A DNA stretch of 64,000 nucleotides from CAIWHR01 sp963717695 (lineage in GTDB: Bacteria; Pseudomonadota; Gammaproteobacteria; Burkholderiales; Casimicrobiaceae): positions 1-64,000 of the forward strand of contig CAVQWR010000005.1 in NCBI GenBank assembly GCA_963717695.1, in the 5' to 3' direction. Under the pieces are notes generated by a model that saw only the letters and a list, made by a program, of their open reading frames with translations, ran no database searches and was not told the DNA's origin. Position 1 is the first letter of the stretch, and each line of letters starts with the position of its first letter. Position numbers and translations under genes: made by a program. Of the stretch, positions 37,301 to 45,921 are shown one piece after another.

Positions 37301-38311
37301 ATGAAACTGACGTCGATGCTTGCGCTGTCCATGCTGGTCCTCGTGGGCAATCCGACCGGCGCTGCCGCGCAGCAGCCCATCGTGATCAAGTTCAGCCACG
37401 TGGTCGCGCGCGACACGCCGAAGGGCATGGCCGCGGAGCGCTTCAAGCAGCTCGCCGAGGAGCGCACCGCGGGCCGCGTGAAGGTCGAGGTCTACCCCAA
37501 CAGCTCGCTCTTCAAGGACGGCGAGGAGATGGAGGCGCTGCAGCTCGGCTCGGTGCAGATGCTGGCGCCGTCGATGTCCAAATTCGGGCCGATGGGGCTG
37601 CCGCAGTTCGAGCTCTTCGATCTGCCGTACATCTTTCCCAACCGCGACTTCCTGCATCGCGTCACGCAGGGTGCGATCGGCCGCGACCTCTTCAAGTCGC
37701 TCGAGCCCAAGGGCATCGTCGGCCTCGGCTTCTGGGACAACGGATTCAAGATGATGAGCGCCAACCGGCCGCTGCACATGCCGGCTGACTACAAGGGCCT
37801 CAAGATGCGGATCAAGTCGTCGAAGGTCATCGACGCGCAGATGCGCGCACTCGGCGTGCAGCCGCAGGTGATGGCGTTTTCCGAGGTCTACCAGGCGCTG
37901 CAGACCGGTGTCGTCGATGGCTCGGAGAATTCGCTGCCCAATTTCTACACGCAGAAGTTCTTCGAGGTGCAGAAGTTCCTGGCCCTGACCGCGCACGGCT
38001 ATGACGGCTATGCAGTGATCGTCAACAAGAAGTTCTGGGACGGCCTTCCCGCGGACGTCCGCGCCACGCTCGAAACGGCGATGAACGAGGCGACCGACTA
38101 CGAGAACGAGCTCTCCCTCAAGGAGAACCAGGACGACATCGCGAGGATAAAGGCGAACGGCCGCTGCGAGGTCTACGAGCCGACCGAGGCGGAACAGGCG
38201 GCGCTGCGCAAGGTTCTGGTGCCGGTGCAGAAGGAAATGGAGTCGCGCATCGGCAAGCCGTGGCTCGACGCGGTCTACAAGGAAGCCGCCGCCGCCGGCT
38301 ACAAGTATTGA
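37301..38311 (+). CDS. TRAP transporter solute-binding protein, DctP family
   Basis: A 336-residue periplasmic binding protein with a signal peptide (LALSMLVLVGNPTGAAA), from the ATG at 37,301 after an AAAGGGAG ribosome site. DctP-family features are IKFSHVVARDTPKGMAAERF, RVKVEVYPNSSLFKDGEEME, and the carboxylate-binding core KGLKMRIKSSKVIDAQMRAL with YQALQTGVVDGSENSL. It captures organic acids for a TRAP importer. No DctQ or DctM membrane components are encoded in the window, so it either uses a transporter from elsewhere or has another role. It follows the MmgE/PrpD gene by 42 bases, on the same strand. Confidence 0.93.
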   Translation: MKLTSMLALSMLVLVGNPTGAAAQQPIVIKFSHVVARDTPKGMAAERFKQLAEERTAGRVKVEVYPNSSLFKDGEEMEALQLGSVQMLAPSMSKFGPMGLPQFELFDLPYIFPNRDFLHRVTQGAIGRDLFKSLEPKGIVGLGFWDNGFKMMSANRPLHMPADYKGLKMRIKSSKVIDAQMRALGVQPQVMAFSEVYQALQTGVVDGSENSLPNFYTQKFFEVQKFLALTAHGYDGYAVIVNKKFWDGLPADVRATLETAMNEATDYENELSLKENQDDIARIKANGRCEVYEPTEAEQAALRKVLVPVQKEMESRIGKPWLDAVYKEAAAAGYKY

Positions 38312-38316
38312 GCGCG

Positions 38317-39273
38317 ATGCGCATCGTCATTTCCGACGACTACCAGGACGCCGTCCGTCACCTCGACTGCTTCGCGCGGCTCGCAGGCCTCGACGTCGAG
38401 ATCCACAACGACACGGTGACCGGCGTCGATGCGCTGGCGCGGCGGTTCGCAGCCGCCGACGCGATCGTGCTGATCCGCGCGCGGACGGCGATCACGGCGG
38501 AGCTCCTCGAACGCCTGCCGAAGCTCCGCTTCATCAGCCAGACGGGCCATGCCGCGGGCCACGTCGACCTTGCCGCGTGCAGGCGCCGCGGCATTCCGGT
38601 CTCCGGCGCGGGCACCTCGAGCATCGCAACCGCCGAGCTCACCTGGACGCTCGTCATGGACGCGATGCGCAATGTTTCGCTCGAGGCGAGGCGGCTGCGC
38701 GAGGGCAGGTGGCAGACGACGCTCGGCCGAAGGCTCCACGGGCGCACGCTCGGGATCCTGGGCTACGGATCGATCGGGCGCGCCGTCGCGAGGTTCGGCG
38801 ATGCGTTCGGCATGAAGGTCGTAGTGGGCGGCGGCCGCGAAGGCTCGCGCAAGCGAGCCGCCGAAGACGGGCGCGAATACATGGCCGACCGCGCCGCATT
38901 CTTCGCCGCTTGCGACGTCGTGAGCGTGCACCTGAGGCTGTCGCCCGACACCGCAGGCTCGATCGGCGACGCGGACTTCGCCGGCATGAAGCCCGAAGCG
39001 CTTTTCGTGAATACCAGCCGCGCCGAGGTGGTTGCCGCGGGTGCGCTGGAGCGTGCGCTGCGCGCGGGCAGGCCAGGCAAGGCCGCGGTGGACGTCTATG
39101 AGTACGAGCCCGTCCAGGACGGCGCGTACCCGCTGCTGTCGCTCGACAACGCGCTGTGCACACCGCATCTCGGCTACGTCGAGAAGGACACGTACGAGAA
39201 TTATTTCGGCATCGCCTTCGACCAGGTCCTGGCATTCGCGGCGGGCCATCCGATCAACGTCCTCAACCCGTGA
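38317..39273 (+). CDS. D-2-hydroxyacid dehydrogenase
   Basis: A 318-residue NAD-dependent dehydrogenase of the D-isomer-specific 2-hydroxyacid family (PdxB/SerA-like fold). The substrate domain is at the N-terminus, and the Rossmann site is RTLGILGYGSIGRAVARFG. The catalytic Arg lies in VNTSRAEVV, the Glu region in VYEYEPVQDGAYPL, and the His in CTPHLGYVEKDTYENY. It is 5 bases after the TRAP binding protein stop, so the three genes form an operon. It probably oxidises a 2-hydroxyacid imported by the cell; the exact substrate is unknown. Confidence 0.92.
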   Translation: MRIVISDDYQDAVRHLDCFARLAGLDVEIHNDTVTGVDALARRFAAADAIVLIRARTAITAELLERLPKLRFISQTGHAAGHVDLAACRRRGIPVSGAGTSSIATAELTWTLVMDAMRNVSLEARRLREGRWQTTLGRRLHGRTLGILGYGSIGRAVARFGDAFGMKVVVGGGREGSRKRAAEDGREYMADRAAFFAACDVVSVHLRLSPDTAGSIGDADFAGMKPEALFVNTSRAEVVAAGALERALRAGRPGKAAVDVYEYEPVQDGAYPLLSLDNALCTPHLGYVEKDTYENYFGIAFDQVLAFAAGHPINVLNP

Positions 39274-39397
39274 CGGCGGGGCGGCTTCGGGGCGGCACGC
39301 GCGTCGGCACGCGAGTCCGCCGCCGCGCGATGCGCGCCAGGCGCGCAATTCGTTCTGATAGGATCGCGCAGTCGCCCACCGCCCGCTCGTCGCACCC

Positions 39398-42300
39398 GTG
39401 GCCGTACGCTCTCCCGCCCTCGCCAAACTGACGCGGCCGAAGCTCTACGACGCGCTCCCGCGCGAGCGTCTCTTCGCGCTGCTCGACGCGGCCGCCACGC
39501 GCCCGATCGTCTGGGTCTCGTCTCCGCCCGGGGCCGGCAAGACGACGCTCGTCGCGAGCTGGCTCGAGGCGCGCGAGCGCCGCCACGTCTGGTACCAGAT
39601 CGACGTCGGAGACGCCGATCCCGCGACGTTCGTGCATTACATGCGCCTCGCCGCGCAGCAGGTGGCCGGCAAGGCCGCCGCGGCGCTGCCGCTCTTCACG
39701 TCCGACCTGCAGCAGAACCTGGCGCGCTTCACCCGCGGCTTTTTCCGCGACCTCTTTTCGGTGCTGCCGAATCCCTGCGTCGTCGTGCTCGACAACTTCC
39801 ACGAAGCGCGCACGGCCCCAGAGCAGCGTGCGGCGCTGGCGCAGGGGCTGGAGGAGATTCCCGAGGGCCTCACCCTCGTCGCCGTGTCCCGCACCGATCC
39901 GCCGCCGGAATTCGCGCGCCTCGTGGCGAGCGGACGGATCGCGCGCGTCGACGAGGCGGAGCTTCGCTTAACGTCCGACGAGGCCGGGTCCATCCTCGGC
40001 GACCGGCATCTTGCCGCGCCGGATCTGCAGCGCATCCAGCGGCAGAGCGACGGATGGGTCGCGGCGATCGTGCTGATGCGCGAGCATCTGCGCCGTCATG
40101 GCAGCGCGGAGGACGCCGCGCTCGACGAAGGCAAGGACGCGATCTTCCAGTATTTTGCCGGCGAGATCTTCAATTCGGCGCAGCCCGAAAACCAGCGCGC
40201 GCTGATGCTGACGGCAATTCCTCCGTCGTTCACGCAGGCGGATGCGGTCGCCCTGACCGGCAGGGAGGACGTCGCGCGGCTGCTCGACTACCTGTACCGG
40301 CGGCATCTCTTCCTCGACCGGCGCCGCGGCGCGCAGACGACCTATCACTATCACGCGCTCTTCCGCGAGTTCCTGCTGGAGGAATTGCGCGGCCGCATTC
40401 CCGCCGCCGAGCAGCATGAGGCGACGCGGCGCGCCGCCGGGCTGCTGGCCGAGCGCGGCCAGGTGCGCGATGCGCTGAAGCTCTACAAGGACGTGGGCGA
40501 GTGGGAGGCCATGCGCACGCTGATCCGCGCGAACGCGCTCGAGTGGGCGCGCCAGGGCCGCGCGCAGGCGGTGTCCGACTGGATCGAGGCGCTCCCCACG
40601 GCAGTGCGCGCGGCGGATCCGTGGCTCGAATACTGGGTCGGGCGGGCGTGGATCTTCGTCGACCCGCAGCGCGGCCGCCCCGCGCTCGAGCGCGCCTACG
40701 ATGCGTTCAAGGCGGCGGCCGACCTGCGCGGGCAGGCGCTTGCGCTCAGCACGATCGTCACGGGCTATTACTACGAATGGGCGAATTTCGCGCCGCTGGA
40801 TCGCTGGTTGCCCGAGTTCGAAGCGCTGTTGAGCGACGGCGACGCCGGCGCGCTCGATCACGAGAGCGAGCTGCGGGCGCACGCGGCGTACCTCGTCGTC
40901 CTTCTGTTCCGCCGGCCCGACGATCCGCGACTCGAGGCTTGCGCGCGGCGGCTCGACGCGCTCCTCGACACGGAGGCGGACGTCAATGTGCGGATGATGG
41001 CCGCATCCATCTACTTCAACTATCTCAACTGGATGACCAAGGGCGAGCGCGCGGCAGTGCTCGTCGCGCGCATCGAGCCCGTCGTCGCGCGGACGGAGGC
41101 GACGCCCCTGATGCAGGTGTGGTGGAGCACGCACCTGTCGTTCTGGCATTACATCCATGGCCGCTATGCCGAGTCCGCGGCGGTGGCGGCAGGCGCGCGC
41201 GCGATCGCCGAGCGCTACGGCCTCGAGGCCTACCTCTTCGAGATCGACCATGCGGAGGCCACGGCGCTGATCAGCCATGGCGAGCTCGCGCTCGCGAAAT
41301 CGCGCCTCGACGGGATCGAGCAGAGGCTTTCGCCGACGCGGCGGATGGACTGGGCGTACTTTCACCACCTGCGCTCGACGCTCCTGCAGCGGCAGGGACA
41401 TTTTGCCGACGCGGTCCGTGACGCGGTCGAGGCCGTGGCGCTCGGGCGGGAGACGGGACTGCCGACGCTGCAGATGCCGGTGTTCCTCGCGCGTCTCGCG
41501 CATGCGCGGCTCGCGGCGGGTGACCGCGCCGGGGGCCTCGCCACGCTCAACGACGCGATCGAACTCGCGTCCGGAGACGAGCGCCGGAACTTCATCAGGC
41601 AGCGCGAGCTGGTCGAGATCGATTTCGACATCGCGGCGGGAGAAGCGCAGCGCGCGGCGGAGCGGCTCGCCAGGGTGCTGTCCGATTATCGGGCGCGCGG
41701 CCAGGTCGTGCTGCTGCGAAATCGCCCGGACGTCGCCGCGCGGCTCGCCGACTTCGCGCTTCGGAACGGCATCGACACGGAATACGTCCGCATGCTGGTC
41801 GAGCGCAATCGGCTCGCGGCGCCCGCCGACGCGGGACCGGCGTGGCCGTTCCGGCTGCGCATCCGCGTGCTGGGCGGATTCGAGCTGTTTCGCGACGGGC
41901 AGCCGGTGCGCTCGACGGGCAAGACGCAGCAGCGCCCGCTCGATCTCCTGAAGCTCGTCGTCGCGCAGGGCGGTGTCGACGTCGACAGCCAGATGCTGAT
42001 GGCGGCGCTGTGGCCCGATGCGGACGGCGCGGCCGCGAAGACGTCGTTCGACACCACGCTCTTCCGGCTGCGCAAGCTGCTCGACGTCGATGCGGCGCTC
42101 GAGCTCGCTGCCGGAAAGCTCTCGCTGTCGCGCTCGCTGGCGTGGACCGACGCCTGGGCGCTCGACGCGGCACTCGCCGCGGCGCAGGACGTGGCCGACG
42201 TCGGCGAATCCGATGCGGCGGCGACGGCGCGCGCGGCGCGCCGGCTGCTGGACGCCTATGCGGGCCCGCTGCTCGGTGCCGAGGACCCGCCGTGGATCGC

Positions 42301-42616
42301 AAAGCCGCGCGACGCGCTGCGAGCCCGTTTCGTGCGAACGCTGCTGCGCCTCGGCGAAATGCTCGAGCGCCTGGGCGACCGGGCGACTGCCGTCGACGTC
42401 TTTCGGCGCGGGCTCGAAGCCGACAATCTCGCCGAGCCGTTCTACCGCGGCCTCATGCGCGCGCTGGCCGCCAACGGCGAGCAGGCCGACGCGATCAATG
42501 CGTACCGGCGCTGCCGCGAGCTCCTGTCGATCGTCCTCGGCGTGAAGCCGTCCGGCGAGACGGAACAGCTGCACCAGGAAATCGTCGCCGGACGCATTCC
42601 GGAAAAACCCCGCTGA
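39398..42616 (+). CDS. Large MalT-like ATPase regulator with C-terminal SARP (BTAD) domain
   Basis: A 1072-residue signal-transduction ATPase from a GTG at 39,398. Residues about 1-330 hold a STAND/MalT-type NTPase with Walker A (SSPPGAGKTTLVASW) and Walker B (VVVLDNFHEA) followed by FQYFAGEIFNSAQPENQ. Residues about 340-790 are a TPR-like solenoid. From about residue 815 comes a winged helix (RIRVLGGFELFRDGQPV, LDLLKLVVAQGG, ALWPDADGAAAKTSF) and a bacterial transcriptional activator domain to the end (LLRLGEMLERLGDRATAVDV). This order, with the DNA-binding domain at the C-terminus, is typical of large SARP regulators that respond to an unknown inducer. It may regulate the preceding catabolic cluster or the following membrane genes. 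Confidence 0.9.
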   Translation: MAVRSPALAKLTRPKLYDALPRERLFALLDAAATRPIVWVSSPPGAGKTTLVASWLEARERRHVWYQIDVGDADPATFVHYMRLAAQQVAGKAAAALPLFTSDLQQNLARFTRGFFRDLFSVLPNPCVVVLDNFHEARTAPEQRAALAQGLEEIPEGLTLVAVSRTDPPPEFARLVASGRIARVDEAELRLTSDEAGSILGDRHLAAPDLQRIQRQSDGWVAAIVLMREHLRRHGSAEDAALDEGKDAIFQYFAGEIFNSAQPENQRALMLTAIPPSFTQADAVALTGREDVARLLDYLYRRHLFLDRRRGAQTTYHYHALFREFLLEELRGRIPAAEQHEATRRAAGLLAERGQVRDALKLYKDVGEWEAMRTLIRANALEWARQGRAQAVSDWIEALPTAVRAADPWLEYWVGRAWIFVDPQRGRPALERAYDAFKAAADLRGQALALSTIVTGYYYEWANFAPLDRWLPEFEALLSDGDAGALDHESELRAHAAYLVVLLFRRPDDPRLEACARRLDALLDTEADVNVRMMAASIYFNYLNWMTKGERAAVLVARIEPVVARTEATPLMQVWWSTHLSFWHYIHGRYAESAAVAAGARAIAERYGLEAYLFEIDHAEATALISHGELALAKSRLDGIEQRLSPTRRMDWAYFHHLRSTLLQRQGHFADAVRDAVEAVALGRETGLPTLQMPVFLARLAHARLAAGDRAGGLATLNDAIELASGDERRNFIRQRELVEIDFDIAAGEAQRAAERLARVLSDYRARGQVVLLRNRPDVAARLADFALRNGIDTEYVRMLVERNRLAAPADAGPAWPFRLRIRVLGGFELFRDGQPVRSTGKTQQRPLDLLKLVVAQGGVDVDSQMLMAALWPDADGAAAKTSFDTTLFRLRKLLDVDAALELAAGKLSLSRSLAWTDAWALDAALAAAQDVADVGESDAAATARAARRLLDAYAGPLLGAEDPPWIAKPRDALRARFVRTLLRLGEMLERLGDRATAVDVFRRGLEADNLAEPFYRGLMRALAANGEQADAINAYRRCRELLSIVLGVKPSGETEQLHQEIVAGRIPEKPR

Positions 42617-42918
42617 TCGTCCTCCTGTAAGTCATCGGTAAGCCGCGCGCGGCGCACCCGCCCGCCGCTGCGGCATCCGCGCCACGGAACGCGCCACTCG
42701 CGCGTTCGCACCGATGACGCATCTCCAAATAAGTCTTTTCCCTCAGTGAGTTGTCGATGGGACGCAAGCCCTTCCCGGGGCGGCGTCGGCGTGCCGTTCG
42801 CGGTTCACGAATACGTCAGCGATCGGCAAGAGGCCGGTCCGCAGACTGCGCACATCTCCCGACACCGAGGAAAGCATTTGCGGAGCGGGAGCGCGAAATC
42901 ACCAACGGAGAACACGCA
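42617..42918. other. Intergenic region after the SARP regulator
   Basis: About 300 bases without a convincing gene. It contains an AT-richer stretch (around 42,700-42,750) that may hold the promoter for the small genes to the right, but I cannot assign -35/-10 boxes. Confidence 0.4.
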
Positions 42919-43011
42919 ATGGGCATCAAGCGGAAGCCTGACGTGCGCAAGTCCGGCGATGCGGCATCGAGCCGGAAGGCTGCGCCGAAGCCGGCGGCCA
43001 GGCGCGAATGA
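42919..43011 (+). CDS. Possible 30-residue basic peptide
   Basis: The frame MGIKRKPDVRKSGDAASSRK followed by ten residues, ending ARRE, has a GGAG ribosome site 8 bases before the ATG. It is short and lysine/arginine-rich, with no homologue I can name. Coding is suggested only by the ribosome site and amino-acid composition. Confidence 0.35.
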   Translation: MGIKRKPDVRKSGDAASSRKAAPKPAARRE

Positions 43012-43172
43012 ACGCTACCGGTCGGCGCCGCCGGATGGACAGGGCGGGACAGGCAGGACGAGCAATACGGGCGCCGGATCCTCGGCGCGCAGGCGCAGGA
43101 AGCCGTTCGTACTGTGACGACGGCACTCGATCGACGAGCTGAACGCACAGCAAGGAAAAAAGGAGCGACAAA

Positions 43173-43490
43173 GTGATGACCACCCTCGAATCGGGCTTCA
43201 ACGCCATTGCCTCCGCGTGCCGGAAGGCGGGGCCTTATCTGCTGCTCGAGCTTTTGATGCCGGGCGGGACGATCCTTGCGCTGATCCTTTTCCTTTGCCA
43301 GCGCGGACAGGGTCTCGACCCGATCGCCGCCTTGCGAGCGGGTCTCGTGGCGCGCGTGCTGAGCGCGTGCCTCGACGGCGTCAGGTTCGTGAGCCGCGGC
43401 GGCGGCATCGCATCGGCGTGGCGCGGCCGCGAGCGCGAGCGCGACGGACTCGAGGCGCTGGCGATGTCGCCCGTGCATCAGGGGCAATGA
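43173..43490 (+). CDS. Small membrane protein, unknown function
   Basis: A 105-residue protein with one membrane helix (PGGTILALILFLCQ, extended N-terminally by YLLLELLM). The rest is charged: RGRERERDGLEALAMSPVHQ. A ribosome site (AAGGAG) precedes the GTG at 43,173 and an ATG directly after it. I do not recognise a family. It precedes the heme-copper oxidase-like gene on the same strand. Confidence 0.55.
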   Translation: MMTTLESGFNAIASACRKAGPYLLLELLMPGGTILALILFLCQRGQGLDPIAALRAGLVARVLSACLDGVRFVSRGGGIASAWRGRERERDGLEALAMSPVHQGQ

Positions 43491-43556
43491 GCGGCGCGTC
43501 GTGCGCGGCGCACGGAACGATCATTTCAACGCAGCAAAAAACCAAGGAGGTTCGCC

Positions 43557-44021
43557 ATGAATTACACGGCTACCGCGGCGCGTCCCGTCGCAGTCTCGTT
43601 TACGCCCGCACCCACCACCTGGCTCCGGCTGGCGGTCCTGTACCTGATGGCGGGCGTCGCGATCGGGATCGCGATGGGGGCGACGGAGAATTTCACGCTG
43701 CGCCCCGTGCACGCCCACCTCAACCTGCTGGGATGGACGACGCTCGCGCTGGCAGGCCTCGTCTACAGCGTGTACCCGAAAGCCGCCGCGAGCCGCCTCG
43801 CCCGCATCCATTTCTGGCTGCACAACCTCGCATTGCCGGTGATGATGGGGTCGCTCGCGGCGCTCTTGCTCGGCCACACCGAAGTGCTGCCGGCGCTCGT
43901 GATGTCAGAATTCGTCGCGGCGGGTGGCGTGATCGTGTTCGCCTGCAACATCTTCCTCAACGTGACGCCGCTGCAGGCGCAACGCCAGTCGGCGGCAGGC
44001 GTGCGGGCGGCACAGGCCTGA
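43557..44021 (+). CDS. Heme-copper oxidase subunit I-like small membrane protein
   Basis: A 154-residue protein with four membrane helices, preceded by AAGGAGG. It resembles a fragment of cbb3-type oxidase or nitric-oxide reductase subunit I: helices contain VHAHLNLLGWTTLALAGLVY and HFWLHNLALPVMMGSLAALL, with His residues in the positions of heme ligands. It is far shorter than the ~470-residue catalytic subunit. Similar short stand-alone proteins are widespread in Proteobacteria, of unknown role. No oxidase subunits II/III are near, so it is not a functional oxidase by itself. Confidence 0.7.
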   Translation: MNYTATAARPVAVSFTPAPTTWLRLAVLYLMAGVAIGIAMGATENFTLRPVHAHLNLLGWTTLALAGLVYSVYPKAAASRLARIHFWLHNLALPVMMGSLAALLLGHTEVLPALVMSEFVAAGGVIVFACNIFLNVTPLQAQRQSAAGVRAAQA

Positions 44022-44286
44022 TGGGAAGCGAAGCGGTCGCGCCGCGCAGTTGGGCGGCGCGGCCGCTCCAACCCTCCCAAAGCGTGGAGATCGCGACGGT
44101 CAGGCGACGAGCGTCAGCGGTGCCTGCGCCCCTGTGGGACGAATCGCGGCCTGTACCCGCTGCGACGGCAAACGACAAGCGTTGAGCGGCGCCCCGCGCC
44201 GCTCCAACGCGCCTGAAGGGGCCAATCGCAGCCGGTTCCCGCGGCTGCTGTAGACTTCCCGGAACACATTGCGCGAAGCGACGTCC

Positions 44287-44553
44287 ATGGTCGACGAAAA
44301 GATCCCGGTACGCATCACCGAAAGCGGCAAGACGATGGAAGTCGTCGTGCTGAACAAGCGCGCCGAGCGGATCGAAGTCGTGCTGGGGCAGGGCGTCCAC
44401 AGCGTGCGCTGCGAGCTCCTGCCGACGCGCAATCGCCTCGCCTACGCGGGCAGCGCGATGGGTCGGGAGATCGTGTACGAGCGCAGCTGCGCCGATGTCA
44501 AGGCGGACATCGAGCGCGCCAATCCCGCTTTCCGCGATTCCGGGCGGCGCTGA
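44287..44553 (+). CDS. Conserved hypothetical protein, 88 residues
   Basis: Starts MVDEKIPVRITESGKTMEVV and continues IEVVLGQGVHSVRCELLPTR and ending PAFRDSGRR. It is a small beta-rich acidic/basic protein without signal peptide or membrane helix. I do not recognise the family. The open frame extends upstream to 44,269, but the ATG at 44,287 is the first good start. Its stop codon lies in the loop of the stem-loop at 44,542-44,562. Confidence 0.6.
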   Translation: MVDEKIPVRITESGKTMEVVVLNKRAERIEVVLGQGVHSVRCELLPTRNRLAYAGSAMGREIVYERSCADVKADIERANPAFRDSGRR

Positions 44554-44562
44554 GCGCCGCCC
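44542..44562. terminator. Stem-loop with the stop codon in its loop, between convergent genes
   Basis: GGGCGGCGC (44,542-44,550) pairs with GCGCCGCCC (44,554-44,562), leaving TGA, the stop codon of the 88-residue gene, as the loop. It precedes the end of the convergent histone-like gene by 7 bases and would serve as a bidirectional terminator. Confidence 0.6.
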
Positions 44563-44568
44563 TCCTAT

Positions 44569-45045
44569 TCACGTCTTCCTGGCGGCGGATTTCTTCGCGG
44601 GCTTGCGGGCGCGGGGCCTGGCCGCGGATTTCGCAGTGCGCTTGACCGGCTTTCTCACCGTCTTCTTCGCGATCGATTTTTTCGCCGGCTTCTTCGCGGT
44701 GGGCCGCGCCGTCGACTTCCTGGCGGCCTTCTTCGCCGTGCGCTTTCCGCTCGGCTGGGTTCCCGTCGGACGCAGATTGGACACCTGCCGCACCGCGCGC
44801 TTCGCGGCGCGCTCGACGGCGGCGACCGCGCCCTTGACCGACTTGACGGCGCTCTTCGCCGCCTTCCGGACCTTCCGTTCGACCGGACCCTGTGCCGCCT
44901 CGATCTCGGCCTTCGACTTGTGGCGGAGGTCGGCGGCGTGCGCGCGCTTGTAGGTCTGGATGTCCTTGAACTTGCCGCTGCTGTCACGAACGGCGTAGAG
45001 CTTCGTGCCGGACCGGCTTCTCATTGTCGTGCGACGTGTCGCCAT
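44569..45045 (-). CDS. Histone H1-like Lys/Ala-rich DNA-binding protein
   Basis: A 158-residue protein from the ATG at 45,045 with a CAGGAG ribosome site. The N-terminal ~60 residues contain RSGTKLYAVRDSSGKFKDIQ and YKRAHAADLRHKSKAEIEAA. The C-terminal half consists of Lys/Ala/Pro repeats (for example AKKPAKKSIAKKTVRKPVK), typical of bacterial histone H1-like proteins that bind and compact DNA. Such tails vary in length between strains. It converges on the 88-residue gene and probably has its own promoter downstream of tetR. Confidence 0.82.
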   Translation of the reverse strand: MATRRTTMRSRSGTKLYAVRDSSGKFKDIQTYKRAHAADLRHKSKAEIEAAQGPVERKVRKAAKSAVKSVKGAVAAVERAAKRAVRQVSNLRPTGTQPSGKRTAKKAARKSTARPTAKKPAKKSIAKKTVRKPVKRTAKSAARPRARKPAKKSAARKT

Positions 45046-45071
45046 GGCTGCTCCTGTCTGTATCGCGGGCC

Positions 45072-45090
45072 GCCGGCGCAACGCGCCGGC
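45072..45090 (-). terminator. Stem-loop between tetR and the histone-like gene
   Basis: GCCGGCGC (45,072-45,079) and GCGCCGGC (45,083-45,090) pair across a 3-base loop. On the minus strand it lies about 80 bases after the tetR stop and 27 bases before the histone-like start, so it may end the tetR transcript. No T-run follows. Confidence 0.45.
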
Positions 45091-45169
45091 GCAGTTCCAT
45101 TATTCGCTCGGCGGCGCGAGTTGTCAGTAGGTTGAACGTTGCGGCGGGGATGTTCCGCACGGAAAAGTG

Positions 45170-45895
45170 TCAGCGCTTCGGGCCCGCGCGGCTGCGCCGA
45201 AGCGTCGGCGCATTTGTGCCGCGCGCGCCGTCGAGAAACAGATCGACGACGTCATGCGCCCAGCGCTCGAGCTCCTTCGGCGTCATCGGCGTGCCGAGTC
45301 CCATGGCGCGCCGCTGCGGAACGCCCAGCACCATCTGCAGGAACTGCTCGGCGGCGAACGGTGCGTCGGCGACCGCGAGCGTTCCCGCACGGGATTCGCG
45401 CGCGAGCAGGCCGGCGATCAGGCGGATTGCCTCGGCGGTTCCACCCTCGTTCGCGACGGCCGCGGCAAGTTTCGGAAAGCGCGCCGACTCGGCGACGATC
45501 AGGCGATGCAGCGCAAGCGCCTGTGGCGTGAGCGCCGCGTGCAGGATGATGCCGGCGAGGCGGCGCAGGATGGCGCGCGGGTCGGTGCCTTCGACGAGCG
45601 GCGTCGTCGCGGGCGGCCGCAGGCCCAGCACGATGCGATGGAGCACGGCGCCGAACAGCGCCGCCTTGTCGTCGAAGCGGTCGTAGAACGTGCGCTTCGA
45701 GACCCGCGCGTGCGCGGCGACGGCATCGATCGTCGTGGCGCCGTAGCCCTGCGCGAAGAAGAGCCCGGTCGCCGCGTCGAGTATGCGATCCCGGAGTTTC
45801 GCAGCCTCCTCGCGCGACGGCCGGCCGCCGCGGGACGGTGCCGCCGCGCGGCGCGCGGGCGTGCGTTGCTTCCGGCGATCGGGCGGGTTCGGCAC
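45170..45895 (-). CDS. TetR-family transcriptional regulator
   Basis: A 241-residue regulator, taken from the GTG at 45,895 because no closer ATG exists; a Pro/Arg-rich leader of about 30 residues precedes the DNA-binding domain. The helix-turn-helix is clear: DRILDAATGLFFAQGYGATT, DAVAAHARVSKRTFYDRFDD. The C-terminal domain (TetR_C, AcrR-like) includes LHRLIVAESARFPKLAAAVA and FLQMVLGVPQRR. Its target is unknown; the divergent or downstream genes are small exported proteins. Confidence 0.88.
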   Translation of the reverse strand: MPNPPDRRKQRTPARRAAAPSRGGRPSREEAAKLRDRILDAATGLFFAQGYGATTIDAVAAHARVSKRTFYDRFDDKAALFGAVLHRIVLGLRPPATTPLVEGTDPRAILRRLAGIILHAALTPQALALHRLIVAESARFPKLAAAVANEGGTAEAIRLIAGLLARESRAGTLAVADAPFAAEQFLQMVLGVPQRRAMGLGTPMTPKELERWAHDVVDLFLDGARGTNAPTLRRSRAGPKR

Positions 45896-45921
45896 GTCAG
45901 GCCGCGGCGCGCCGGATGCGG

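Noticed and set aside
35951..37996. 681-residue minus-strand frame opposite the MmgE/PrpD and TRAP genes
   Set aside because: Both genes on the plus strand have strong family motifs. The opposite frame is low-complexity Arg/Leu-rich and spans two real genes.
39968..42574. 868-residue minus-strand frame opposite the SARP regulator
   Set aside because: The plus strand has clear Walker motifs and SARP domains. The opposite frame shows shadow-type composition and no motifs.
43557..44021. Functional heme-copper oxidase subunit
   Set aside because: The protein has four helices and 154 residues, far shorter than a catalytic subunit I, and no subunits II or III are present.
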